Of a stretch of 64,000 nucleotides of DNA, positions 1 to 8,099 are shown piece by piece. How positions within the stretch are numbered: the first letter of the stretch is position 1; every line of letters begins with the position of its first letter. This stretch comes from Nocardia sp. NBC_00565 (GTDB lineage Bacteria; Actinomycetota; Actinomycetes; Mycobacteriales; Mycobacteriaceae). Under the pieces are notes generated by a model. That model worked only from the letters and a program-made list of their open reading frames with translations. It did no database searches and was not told where the DNA came from. The position numbers and the translations under genes are program-made. The stretch lies in contig NZ_CP107785.1 in assembly GCF_036345915.1 (NCBI RefSeq), positions 2,480,001 to 2,544,000 of the forward strand, in the 5' to 3' direction.

Positions 1-175
1 GCTGAGCGGAAAGACCGATATACGACAGGTCATATGCGGGCTGTGATGTCCATTACGCACTCGCCCCCAGCTGTGGGCGGCGGCGATGCGATCACCGAAT
101 AACTGCACGGCTCGACTACACGGCGCAATCCAGAAGCGAGAGTCCCGAGCAGGAACCCGAAAGGACCCCCGAATA

Positions 176-1687
176 ATGGACGCTGTTACCCGGCCGGGCG
201 AATCGCCTGGCGCCGCACAGAATTGGACACCGAAGCTGGTCTTCTCGATGGCCTCGATGCTGCTGCTGCTCGAGGTACTCACGGTCAGCTACATCATGAT
301 CTCGATGTCGATCCCGGCCATCTCCGCGCACTTCCAGACGACGCAGGGCGCATGGCTGCTCACCGCGATGCTGCTGGTCGGCGCCGTGACGGGCCCGCTC
401 GTCGGCAAGCTCGCCGATATGTACGGCAAGCGCAAACTGTTACTGCTGTGCGTAGTCGTGGCAACAGTGGGATCGTTGCTCTCCGCCGTCGCGTCCAGCT
501 ACGCGGTGCTGGTTGCCGGGCGGGCGCTGTCGGGCGTGCTGATTCCGTGCGTGTTCCTGACCTATTCGCTGATCCGGGATATCTTCCCGCCCAAGACGAT
601 TGCGCTCGCGGTCAGCATCGTTACCAGCGGTCTGGGCCTCGTTGCGATTCCCGCCCCATTTCTCACCGGCTGGTTTCTCGACAACCACGGCTGGCGCAGC
701 ATCTTCTGGTTCTTCGTGATCGCGATGGTGGTGTTCGGCGCCATGATCTTCGTCAGTACCGAGGAATCCGCCGTGCGCCTGCGGTCGAAGATCGATCTGC
801 TGGGGGCGGTGCTGCTCGGTGCGGGTATCGCCGGCGTTCTCGTCGCGCTCAGCTTCGGCCCGACCTGGGGATGGACGAATGGATCGACGCTGGCCTACCT
901 CTTCGGTGGTACCGCGTTGCTGGTCGGCTGGCTGGCCTCGGCCGGGATGGTCGCCGCCCCGCTGGTCGATCTGGCCGTCCTGCGCAGGCGGCCGGTGTGG
1001 CTGACCGCTATCAGTTCCGGTATGGCCTACGGCTGTAGCGCACTGTTCACCATCCTGCTGCCGATGATGGCCATGACGCCGGCCGTCATGGGACTCGGCT
1101 ACGGATTCGGTGTCAGCGCAAAGGGATTCGCGGTCTTCCAGGCACCGATCGGCGGCATGGTCGTGGTCGGCGGCGTGGTAGTCGGAATCCTGGTCGGCCG
1201 CAATGTCCGGCCGCGCCTACTGATGATCGTCGGCCTGCTGATGTTTTCGGCCGCGTTCGTATGCACCGCGCTGAGCCACACCAACAAGCCATTGCTGCTG
1301 GTCTTCGCGGGTCTGGCCGGTACGGGCATGGGTCTGGCCTACGCGGCGGTGCCGAATCTGCTGATCGAGGCGGTTCCCCCGCAACTGCAGGCCAGCACCG
1401 CGAGCATCGTCAGCGTGGCACAGAGCGTTATCGCGTCGGTTCTGCCGGTGATCGCATTCGCCGTGTTGAACAACTCGTACATCGCTGCGTTCCCGCCGGA
1501 AATGACGCAGGGTCATACCTTCTACACCGATAAGGGATTCCAGATCGCCTTCCTGATCGGTGCGGTCGCGTCGGGCATCGGCGCGTTGCTCGCTGTGCTG
1601 CTTCCCCGCAGGATCGCGCAGTTGGAGGTGCCCGCGACACAGATCGCCGACGACGACCAAGAGGTGGCGGTGGTCTTCGCGCACTGA
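176..1687 (+). CDS. MFS transporter, DHA2-like drug/metabolite exporter
   Basis: This 503-residue integral membrane protein probably exports drugs or metabolites by proton antiport in the cytoplasmic membrane. The chain is almost wholly hydrophobic segments. It carries the MFS motif A in the first cytoplasmic loop (GKLADMYGKRKL, about residues 77-88). The length and motif fit the 12-14-helix DHA family. The frame is open from position 86, but I chose ATG 176 because AAGGA at 161-165 is correctly placed before it and the upstream residues are charged and unlike a transporter N-terminus. The gene ends at a strong hairpin shared with the convergent neighbour. The substrate cannot be inferred. 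Confidence 0.88.
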   Translation: MDAVTRPGESPGAAQNWTPKLVFSMASMLLLLEVLTVSYIMISMSIPAISAHFQTTQGAWLLTAMLLVGAVTGPLVGKLADMYGKRKLLLLCVVVATVGSLLSAVASSYAVLVAGRALSGVLIPCVFLTYSLIRDIFPPKTIALAVSIVTSGLGLVAIPAPFLTGWFLDNHGWRSIFWFFVIAMVVFGAMIFVSTEESAVRLRSKIDLLGAVLLGAGIAGVLVALSFGPTWGWTNGSTLAYLFGGTALLVGWLASAGMVAAPLVDLAVLRRRPVWLTAISSGMAYGCSALFTILLPMMAMTPAVMGLGYGFGVSAKGFAVFQAPIGGMVVVGGVVVGILVGRNVRPRLLMIVGLLMFSAAFVCTALSHTNKPLLLVFAGLAGTGMGLAYAAVPNLLIEAVPPQLQASTASIVSVAQSVIASVLPVIAFAVLNNSYIAAFPPEMTQGHTFYTDKGFQIAFLIGAVASGIGALLAVLLPRRIAQLEVPATQIADDDQEVAVVFAH

Positions 1688-1697
1688 TGCACAGGTG

Positions 1698-1734
1698 AAA
1701 GGGCGGCCACGCGGAATCCGCGTGGCCACCCTTT
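1698..1734. terminator. Bidirectional hairpin terminator
   Basis: GGCCACGCGG (1705-1714) and CCGCGTGGCC (1718-1727) form a 10-bp stem with a 3-nt loop. AAAGGG and CCCTTT extend it on either side of a one-base mismatch. It lies between the convergent stop codons at 1687 and 1740, so it can end transcription from both sides. Confidence 0.8.
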
Positions 1735-1739
1735 CCCGC

Positions 1740-2219
1740 TCAGCGGGAGAGTCCGGCGAGCTTTCGGAAGTCCCAGCTGGTCACCTTTTCTGGGGTGAGC
1801 CGTAGCCATGCGTGTCGGCCGTCCGGTGTGAAATTGTCGTGGCCCATGTACTTGCGGGCGAAGAGTTGCTCGGCAGCGGCCAGCTCGGGGTTGGGTGTGG
1901 TGGTACGTGGGACATCGCCGATCGGCGCGACCGTGCCGGTGAGTTCCACGCCGCGGAGTTCGTTGAACTCGACGCCGGCGTCCACCGCTACCGCAATCCG
2001 GGGGTTGCGGACGATATCTGTCCAGCGCTGGCTGCGAACGATCGAGTTGAGCCACAGGTCGGTGCCGTCCCAGACGAACCATAAGGGGGCGACGTGTGGT
2101 CGGCCGTCTGCGCTGACGGTCGCGACTCGGCACGTTCGCTCGGTGGCCAGGAAATCATCCACCTCCGCTGCCGTCATCGCGATAACCCGACCGCGACGTT
2201 GTTGTCGCACCTGTGCCAT
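1740..2219 (-). CDS. Pyridoxamine 5'-phosphate oxidase-fold (PPOX/FDR) protein
   Basis: A 159-residue split-barrel protein of the PPOX/flavin-deazaflavin-reductase superfamily. Members bind FMN, F420 or heme and reduce small molecules in the cytoplasm. The family signature appears as T-x-R-x-A-T-V-S-x-D-G-R-P-H-V-A-P-L-W at about residues 27-46, followed by a strand-rich core. Length is typical. I took ATG 2219 because AGGA sits 7-8 nt upstream on the minus strand. An internal Met 14 codons later is possible but has a worse ribosome site. It is divergent from the DUF35-thiolase gene, with about 100 bp between the starts. The cofactor cannot be assigned from sequence alone. Confidence 0.78.
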   Translation of the reverse strand: MAQVRQQRRGRVIAMTAAEVDDFLATERTCRVATVSADGRPHVAPLWFVWDGTDLWLNSIVRSQRWTDIVRNPRIAVAVDAGVEFNELRGVELTGTVAPIGDVPRTTTPNPELAAAEQLFARKYMGHDNFTPDGRHAWLRLTPEKVTSWDFRKLAGLSR

Positions 2220-2283
2220 GAGTCGTCCTAACTGTCGTGTTCTCGGATCGATGGTGTTGTGCACTTGGTCGTGGCCAGAAAAT

Positions 2284-2293
2284 AGAGTATACG
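2284..2293 (+). promoter_or_regulatory. AGAGTATACG element upstream of DUF35-thiolase gene
   Basis: AGAGTATACG lies 28 nt before ATG 2321 in the short divergent intergenic region. It matches nine of ten positions of the AAGAGTATAC element found at 6665, 7665, 33021 and 50350. It could be an operator or an extended -10 region. Its role is inferred from recurrence only. Confidence 0.4.
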
Positions 2294-2320
2294 ATATAGA
2301 TCGTACTGAAAGGATAGTCG

Positions 2321-3988
2321 ATGCCACCTGAGGACCCGTCGAAGCCAGTGCGACCGCTGCCCCAGCCGACACTCGCCAGCGCGAAGTTCTGGTCCTCGGG
2401 CAGTGACGGGGTGTTGCGCATCCTCGGATGTGCCGATTGCGGGGCCTACACACATCCACCGCTGCCTCGCTGCCGTGTGTGCCGCAGCGGCAACGTGGCG
2501 ATGGCCGCGGTCTCCGGGCGCGGGGTGGTTGCGGGCTTCACCGTGAACCATCAGCAGTGGTTGCCGGCATTCCCGCCGCCTTATGTCATCGCGATCGTCG
2601 CGCTCGAAGAGGACGCCGGTGTCCGGCTGACCACCAACATCGTCAACTGCGATATCGAGGACGTGCGCATCGGAATGCCGGTGCGCGTGGTATTCGAGAA
2701 GGCGGAGGATGTCTATCTCCCGCTGTTCGAACCCGACCCCGATCGCCAGGGTGAGACGCTCGAACTGCCGGCGCCGAGGGATGTCACGGCCGTCCTGCGT
2801 CCGATGGCGTCGGCGCTGAAGTTCGAAGAACGGGTGGCCCTGACCGGGGTCGGACAGTCGCGCGTCGGGCGCAGGCTCATGGTCGATCCGCTCGCGCTCA
2901 CCGTCGAGGCATGTACGCAGGCCGTCGAGGATGCCGGACTGACGCTGGACGAGATCGACGGGCTCTCCACTTATCCCGGCCGGGTCGGGTCGCCTGGCAT
3001 GTCCGAGGGCGGGATCGCGCCCTTGGTCGAGGCGTTGCAGCTCCGGCCGACGTGGATCAACGGCGCCGGCGACACCCCGGGGCAGGCCGGCGCGATCATC
3101 ACCGCGATGCTGGCAGTCGCCTCCGGACTGTGCCGCCATGTGCTCTGCTTTCGTACTGTCTGGGAGTCGTCGTACGCGGCCATGGTCCGATCGGGGCAGT
3201 TCGACGCATCGACCGGCCGCGCGACCGGGATGATGGAGGAACGGGCGCCGTTCGGCGCGGTATCCGCGGCGAACTGGATCGCGATGCAAGCATCCCATTA
3301 CTTCCATCGGTACGGCGGTGACCGGTCGACGCTGGGCTGGATCGCGGTCAACACGCGAGCCAACGCTGCCCGCAATCCCGAGGCGGTGTATCGGGAGCCG
3401 TTCACGATCGACGACTATTTCGCGGCCCGGATGGTGTCTACTCCGTTCGGTCTCTTCGACTGCGACGTACCGGTCGACGGCGCCGTCGCGGTGATCGTCT
3501 CGGCCGTCGAAACCGTTCCGGACCGTCCACGACCGGCAGTGCTGGTCGACGCGGTCGGTACACAGATTCTCGAGCGCCTGAGCTGGGACCAGGACACATT
3601 GACGCACGAGCCGCAGACCATTGGGCCGTCCCGACACCTGTGGACCCGCACCGCACTGCGACCGGACGACGTCGATCTCGCCCTGCTGTACGACGGGTTC
3701 ACCTTCAACGCGGTGTCCTGGCTGGAAGGACTCGGGTTCTGTGAGCCGGGTGGCGCGAGTGAGTTCATCGATCAAGGACGTGGGATCGCGCTCGATGGAC
3801 GTCTCCCGCTGAACCCGCACGGCGGACAGCTATCTGCCGGTCGCTTGCACGGCTTCGGCTACGTCCGCGAGGCGATCCTGCAACTTCGGGGGGATGCGCA
3901 GGGCCGCCAGGTGAAGGATGCCGGTGTCGCGGTCGTCACTACCGGGGGCGGGGCCCCCGGCAGTGCCTTGCTGCTGCGACGTGGGTGA
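2321..3988 (+). CDS. DUF35 OB-fold / SCP2-type thiolase fusion protein
   Basis: A 555-residue fusion acting on acyl-CoA thioesters in the cytoplasm. Residues about 10-140 form a DUF35 module: a rubredoxin-like zinc ribbon with two CxxC pairs (C37, C40, C51, C54 region), then an OB fold. Residues about 165-555 are a non-decarboxylating thiolase / lipid-transfer-protein-like domain (start ALTGVGQS, late NPHGGQLSAGRLHG). DUF35 proteins normally form separate-subunit complexes with such thiolases, as in steroid side-chain aldolases (Ltp2 with a DUF35 partner). By analogy this may be a retro-aldolase or thiolase rather than a biosynthetic enzyme. AAAGGA lies 7 nt before the ATG. A fragment of a similar thiolase C-terminus remains at 34921-35130. 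Confidence 0.85.
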   Translation: MPPEDPSKPVRPLPQPTLASAKFWSSGSDGVLRILGCADCGAYTHPPLPRCRVCRSGNVAMAAVSGRGVVAGFTVNHQQWLPAFPPPYVIAIVALEEDAGVRLTTNIVNCDIEDVRIGMPVRVVFEKAEDVYLPLFEPDPDRQGETLELPAPRDVTAVLRPMASALKFEERVALTGVGQSRVGRRLMVDPLALTVEACTQAVEDAGLTLDEIDGLSTYPGRVGSPGMSEGGIAPLVEALQLRPTWINGAGDTPGQAGAIITAMLAVASGLCRHVLCFRTVWESSYAAMVRSGQFDASTGRATGMMEERAPFGAVSAANWIAMQASHYFHRYGGDRSTLGWIAVNTRANAARNPEAVYREPFTIDDYFAARMVSTPFGLFDCDVPVDGAVAVIVSAVETVPDRPRPAVLVDAVGTQILERLSWDQDTLTHEPQTIGPSRHLWTRTALRPDDVDLALLYDGFTFNAVSWLEGLGFCEPGGASEFIDQGRGIALDGRLPLNPHGGQLSAGRLHGFGYVREAILQLRGDAQGRQVKDAGVAVVTTGGGAPGSALLLRRG

Positions 3989-4020
3989 GGATCAGGTAGC
4001 GCGACGCGGCGCCGACCGGC

Positions 4021-5499
4021 TCAGCGGGCGGCCCAATTGATGCTCTTGATCTGCAAGTATTCGTCCAGCCCGAATTCGCCCCATTCGCGGCCGATTCCGC
4101 TCTGTTTATATCCGCCGAAGGCTGTTCGCGGGTTCACGCCGGTGCTGCCGCCGTTGATGGTGACGCCGCCGGCGCGGATCTGGGTCGCGATCTCATAGGC
4201 GGTCGCGGTATCGGCGCTCCAGACGGCGCCGGCCAAGCCGTAGGGGCTGTCGTTGGCGATCCGGATCGCGTCTTGGTCGGTGCGGAACGGGATCACCACG
4301 CCGACCGGGCCGAAGAACTCCGTCTGCGCGATCGTCATCGAGTTGTCGACACCGGTGAACAGGGTCGGCTCCAAGAAGTAGCCCTTGTCGAGCCCGGCGG
4401 GACGTCCGCCGCCGGTGACGATCCGTGCCCCTTCCTCCGCGCCGGTGCGGATCAGCTTCTCCACCTTGTCGCGCTGTGCCTGGCTGATCAACGGGCCCAT
4501 GGTGGTGGATTCGTCCGCGGGATCGCCGACCCGGACCCCGGCCAGGCCGGCGCGGATCCGCTCGACGAGTTCGTCGTGGACCGACTCGTGCACGATCGTG
4601 CGGGTCAGCAGTGAACAACCTTGGCCCGCATGGGTTGTGATGCCGACGAGCGCGGACCGGACGGCTCCGTCGAGGTCGCCGTCGGCGCGGACGATACTCG
4701 CGGATTTGCCGCCGAGTTCGAGGATGACCTTCTTCATCGACGCCGCGGCCTGGGTGTAGACCATCCGGCCGACGGTGTCCGACCCGGTGAAGCTGACCAG
4801 GTCCACCATGGGGTTGGTGGTCAGTTCCTGACCGGCCTCGATATCGCCGGTGACGATGTTCAGCACGCCCGGCGGCAGTCCGGCCGCCTCGGCGAAGTCG
4901 CCGATCAGCAGCGCTTCCAGCGGGGTGGTGGGTGCGGGTTTCAGTACGACGGTGCAGCCCGCGGCGAGGGCGGGGATCAGCTTCATCATGCTGAGGAAGA
5001 ACGGGAAGTTGTAGGCCGAGATCAGCGCGCACACGCCGAAGGGCTCCCGGCGGTATTGCCCCTGGAAGACGCCGACGCCCGGCATGATGGTCGGATCCAT
5101 CGGGCGCTCCCAGGCGAAGGCAGGCATCACCCGCTCGGCCATATCGCGCAGGTGCGCCACCGGAAGTCGGGTCTGCAGGGTCTCCGCCAGCCCGCGCACC
5201 GATCCGGCCTCGGCCATGTTGACAGCGGCGAGCTCAGGCAGGCGGCGCTCCATTTCCGCGGCCATCCGCAGCAGCACCGCGGCCCGTTCGGCGGGTTTCG
5301 TCCGGGGCCACGGGCCATCGTCGAAAGCCTTGCGCGCGGCGGTGATCGCACGCCGCACGTCGGCAAGCGCGGCCTGCGGGACCTCTGCGATCGTCTCCTC
5401 CGTCGCTGGATTGCGCACGGTGACGCGCGCGTCCGATTCGGCATCGCGCCAGCGTCCGTCGATATAGAGCTGGGAAGAGAACGAGTACGCCGTTGTCAT
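4021..5499 (-). CDS. NAD(P)-dependent aldehyde dehydrogenase
   Basis: A 492-residue aldehyde dehydrogenase that oxidises an aldehyde to a carboxylic acid in the cytoplasm. The active-site set is complete: Asn164 in AYNFPF, general-base Glu261 in LELGGK, and nucleophile Cys295 in HAGQGC. The cofactor motif FTGS is near residue 238. Length is normal for the family. ATG 5499 is preceded by AGGAG at a 7-8 nt spacing, which decides against the longer frame open to 5577. It probably feeds an acid made from an alcohol or aldehyde intermediate to the nearby acyl-CoA synthetase. The substrate is not readable. Confidence 0.93.
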   Translation of the reverse strand: MTTAYSFSSQLYIDGRWRDAESDARVTVRNPATEETIAEVPQAALADVRRAITAARKAFDDGPWPRTKPAERAAVLLRMAAEMERRLPELAAVNMAEAGSVRGLAETLQTRLPVAHLRDMAERVMPAFAWERPMDPTIMPGVGVFQGQYRREPFGVCALISAYNFPFFLSMMKLIPALAAGCTVVLKPAPTTPLEALLIGDFAEAAGLPPGVLNIVTGDIEAGQELTTNPMVDLVSFTGSDTVGRMVYTQAAASMKKVILELGGKSASIVRADGDLDGAVRSALVGITTHAGQGCSLLTRTIVHESVHDELVERIRAGLAGVRVGDPADESTTMGPLISQAQRDKVEKLIRTGAEEGARIVTGGGRPAGLDKGYFLEPTLFTGVDNSMTIAQTEFFGPVGVVIPFRTDQDAIRIANDSPYGLAGAVWSADTATAYEIATQIRAGGVTINGGSTGVNPRTAFGGYKQSGIGREWGEFGLDEYLQIKSINWAAR

Positions 5500-5643
5500 C
5501 TGCTGTCTCCTGATTGCCCCGCGGTACGTCGTTGCCTCGGCCCGGCTTGCGGGGGGAGCGTCGACCGCTGCTTTCAAAGTGTACTGAATTTCTAGGGTCG
5601 GGACGGGCGGCTTTTCCGGTGAGCGGTGTGTCCCTGGCCTGGA

Positions 5644-6645
5644 TCAGGCCGACACGATGTCGATCAGCGCGAGGCTGGCTTCGGCGTAGGCGGCGCGGCG
5701 TTTGCGACTCACCAGATAGGACGGTGGTGCGAAGTAGCCGACATCGCGGGCGATCGAGTCGGTGCGGCGTTTGAGGGCGTCGCGGGCCTCGGCGGTGGTG
5801 CCGCAGACAGCGATCTCGGTGAGCATCTCATCGGTGACGGCCGCGGCCATCGCATCGGTGTCCCCGGCGCGGAACGCCGTGCGCAGCCGCTCGACCGGAT
5901 CTTCCCAGCCGTGATGCGCGACGAACGGGTCGTAGGTCTTGACCGTGAGGTAGAAGGCGATCATGCGCCGGGCGTCGGCGATGGCGCGTTCGGGTGCGGC
6001 ATCGTCGACGGCGGTGATGATCCAGCCGTGTTCGAGGGGGCGCTCGGTGTGGCCGGCGGCGGTCGCACCGCGCTCGACGGCGGGGCGCACGACATCGTTC
6101 CACCAGGAGCGCGTGAACAGCCCGTGCCCGATGACACCGTCGCCGACGCGGCCCGCGGTGGCGGCCATGCGGGTGTTGAAGCCGGCCAGCAGGATCGGGA
6201 TCTCGAGTCGGCCGAATACGGGGGCGCGGACGTCGGCGTCGATCGAGTAGAACTCGCCGGAATAGCTGATCTTGTCGCCGTTTTCGGCGTGCAGCCAGGC
6301 GCGGATGACCTCGACGGTCTCGGCCACCCGGTCCACCGGACGATCGGCCGGTACGCCGAACCAGTCGCGATTTATCCGAAAGGCGGCGGTGCCGAGCCCG
6401 AGAAACAGTCGGCCGGGGGCCTGTGCGTGCAACTGACGCATCGCGGTGGCGTGCGCGTACGGCGTGCGGGCGAATGCGTAGGCGATGGCGGGGCCGACCA
6501 GGGCCCGCTCGGTGCCGGTCACCATCTCGGCCAGGTTGAGGTAGGCATCGTGGTCGACGAAGTCTCCGGTGCAGAACGCGCCGACACCGGCCTGTTCGGC
6601 CACGCGCGCGACGTCACGACCGGGCCACGGGATACCGAACCTCAT
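5644..6645 (-). CDS. LLM-class (luciferase-like) flavin- or F420-dependent oxidoreductase
   Basis: A 333-residue TIM-barrel oxidoreductase of the bacterial luciferase-like superfamily, whose actinobacterial members use FMN or F420. It opens with MRFGIPWPGRD, with the typical strand then AEQAGVGAFCTGDF. It carries RLFLGLGTAAFR near residue 100 and PILLAGFNTRMAATAGRVGDG near residue 175, both usual for the fold. The ATG at 6645 has AAGGAG 7 nt upstream. An AAGAGTATAC element starts about 20 nt before the gene. It sits between the aldehyde dehydrogenase and a crotonase-fold gene on the same strand, suggesting one catabolic unit. The substrate is unknown. Confidence 0.85.
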   Translation of the reverse strand: MRFGIPWPGRDVARVAEQAGVGAFCTGDFVDHDAYLNLAEMVTGTERALVGPAIAYAFARTPYAHATAMRQLHAQAPGRLFLGLGTAAFRINRDWFGVPADRPVDRVAETVEVIRAWLHAENGDKISYSGEFYSIDADVRAPVFGRLEIPILLAGFNTRMAATAGRVGDGVIGHGLFTRSWWNDVVRPAVERGATAAGHTERPLEHGWIITAVDDAAPERAIADARRMIAFYLTVKTYDPFVAHHGWEDPVERLRTAFRAGDTDAMAAAVTDEMLTEIAVCGTTAEARDALKRRTDSIARDVGYFAPPSYLVSRKRRAAYAEASLALIDIVSA

Positions 6646-6664
6646 GAGCGTTCTCCTTAAAAAC

Positions 6665-6674
6665 GTATACTCTT
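6665..6674 (-). promoter_or_regulatory. AAGAGTATAC element before the LLM oxidoreductase
   Basis: The plus strand reads GTATACTCTT, so in the direction of the downstream gene it is AAGAGTATAC. It lies about 20 nt before ATG 6645. It is one of four exact copies in the window, and is a candidate operator or extended -10. Confidence 0.45.
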
Positions 6675-6694
6675 TTCCGCAGAGTACGTGAGCG

Positions 6695-7468
6695 TCATCG
6701 CAGCGTCCACTTCCGCCTCGGCACGTTGGCGCGGTCGACTTCGGCCTTCCCGATCGGGTTGCCGATCTGGGTATAGGACAGTCCGGTGCGCAGCGCCTGG
6801 GTGCGGTGCGAATCGAGCGATTCCCAGATCGCCCGGACCGTGCCCTGGATCGCGGCCGGTGGTTTGGCGGCGATGATGTGTGCGAGTTCGTCGGCGCGTT
6901 CCCAGAGTTGTTCGCGCGGCAGCACCTCGCTGACCAGGCCGATCTGCAAGGCGCGCGCGGGAGACACGCGCTCGTCGAGGCCGAGCAGGGCGATGCGCAA
7001 TGTCTCACCGAGCGGGATGCGCCGGGCGAGTCCGATGGGCTCGAGCGCTGCGGTGAGTCCATAGCTGACATGCGGATCGAAGAATGCCGCGTCATCCGAG
7101 CAGATGATGATGTCGGCCTCGTTGAGCCAGTAGAACGCACCGCCCGCGGCCATGCCCTGGACCGCGCACACGAGCGGTTTCCATACTTGATTGAGCTTCG
7201 GCGACAGGCGGTCGCCGGGGTCGGTCTGCGACCAGACATTGGGGTGGCGGTCGAAGCCCTCCTTGACATCCATACCGGTGCAGAACGCGCGGTCGCCCGC
7301 GGCGCGCAGCACCACGACGTGCACGTCGTCGTCGTATTTGACTGCGCGCCAGATCTGGTCGAAATCCTCGAGCATCTGCTGGTTGAAGCTGTTCATGGCT
7401 TCCGGTCGGTTCAGGGTGATCGTCGCGACGTGGTCGGTCACGTCGTACAGGACGGTTTTCGGCTCCAT
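6695..7468 (-). CDS. Enoyl-CoA hydratase/isomerase (crotonase) family protein
   Basis: A 257-residue crotonase-fold protein acting on acyl-CoA. The N-terminal strand-helix (VATITLNRPEAMNSFN) and the first oxyanion loop (DRAFCTGMD, about residues 59-67) are present. The second loop reads GMAAGGAFYW. The two glutamates of true hydratases are not conserved: the first position is an aromatic residue near 112-113 and the second is His133 in DPHVSYG. The reaction may therefore be isomerase, hydrolase or decarboxylase rather than hydration. ATG 7468 has GGAG 7 nt upstream, which excludes the longer open frame. It is transcribed toward the LLM gene 49 bp away. Confidence 0.85.
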   Translation of the reverse strand: MEPKTVLYDVTDHVATITLNRPEAMNSFNQQMLEDFDQIWRAVKYDDDVHVVVLRAAGDRAFCTGMDVKEGFDRHPNVWSQTDPGDRLSPKLNQVWKPLVCAVQGMAAGGAFYWLNEADIIICSDDAAFFDPHVSYGLTAALEPIGLARRIPLGETLRIALLGLDERVSPARALQIGLVSEVLPREQLWERADELAHIIAAKPPAAIQGTVRAIWESLDSHRTQALRTGLSYTQIGNPIGKAEVDRANVPRRKWTLR

Positions 7469-7664
7469 CCGGCAACTCCGTTCGTGGGGTAGACGCGGGC
7501 CTTTCCGGGGCGGCGTCGGAGTAGAGTACAACGAATTACCGCGCCGAAATCGCCTGCTCTCGGTGAGCGGGCCGTGTTCTCGGATGCGTGCCGGAGAAAC
7601 CTGTGGTGGAGATGGAGTACGGACCGGCGGCGATTCGCGATTCATTGCCGCGCCTAGCTTAATC

Positions 7665-7674
7665 GTATACTCTT
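7665..7674 (-). promoter_or_regulatory. AAGAGTATAC element between crotonase and hypothetical gene
   Basis: The plus strand reads GTATACTCTT. It lies in the divergent region between the starts at 7468 (minus) and 7771 (plus), so it could serve either gene. It shares the flanking C (CGTATACTCTT) with the copy at 6665. Confidence 0.4.
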
Positions 7675-7770
7675 CTCGGGTACCCGCTGCTGAGCGGCGG
7701 CCGTGTTCGAATGGCTCCCACGGCGGTTCGGGGCGAGAATGGCACGACGAGATCTGCGGAGGTAGTTGCG

Positions 7771-8082
7771 ATGAAGCCGAGCGTAGGGCAGATGCTCGCC
7801 AGTACGGTCGACGCGACGACGGTAATCGTCGTTCGCTGGCCGGATGACGATCTGGAAATCACTTGCGGCGGGGCGGCGATGGTCGATGCGAAGGGGCCGG
7901 AGGCCGGGACCACCGGTACCGCCGATCCCGAGCAGATGGACGGTTCGCAGCTCGGTAAGCGTTATGCCGACGATGAGCGCGGTGTGGAGCTGCTCTGCAC
8001 CAAGGCGGGGCAGGGCACGCTGGCGCTGAATGGTGTCCCGCTGCCGCTCAAGGGTGCTAAGCCGCTGCCGGCTTCGGACTGA
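7771..8082 (+). CDS. Conserved hypothetical protein upstream of acyl-CoA synthetase
   Basis: A 103-residue acidic, probably cytoplasmic protein with no membrane segment or signal peptide. I do not recognise a named domain. It has a strand-rich N-terminus (TVIVVRWPDDDLEITCGGAAM), a Gly/Thr-rich middle and a central LLCTKAGQGTL. The single pair of cysteines (about residues 32 and 76) could bind metal, but nothing proves it. ATG 7771 has GGAGG 8 nt upstream. It ends 17 bp before the acyl-CoA synthetase, so the two are very likely co-transcribed and may work together. Confidence 0.7.
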   Translation: MKPSVGQMLASTVDATTVIVVRWPDDDLEITCGGAAMVDAKGPEAGTTGTADPEQMDGSQLGKRYADDERGVELLCTKAGQGTLALNGVPLPLKGAKPLPASD

Positions 8083-8099
8083 GCGCGGGCGATCGATTC

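Noticed and set aside
1..175. Possible 3' end of an upstream gene at the window edge
   Set aside because: No frame in these bases shows recognisable protein sequence, so only a promoter and the AAGGA site of the MFS gene can be supported.
2228..3820. A 530-codon minus-strand frame opposite the DUF35-thiolase gene
   Set aside because: Arg/Asp/His-rich composition with no recognisable fold; the thiolase fusion explains this DNA.
5497..5595. Longer start for the aldehyde dehydrogenase and a plus-strand frame from 4621 to 5595
   Set aside because: AGGAG before ATG 5499 fixes the start. The plus-strand frame is a shadow of the dehydrogenase.
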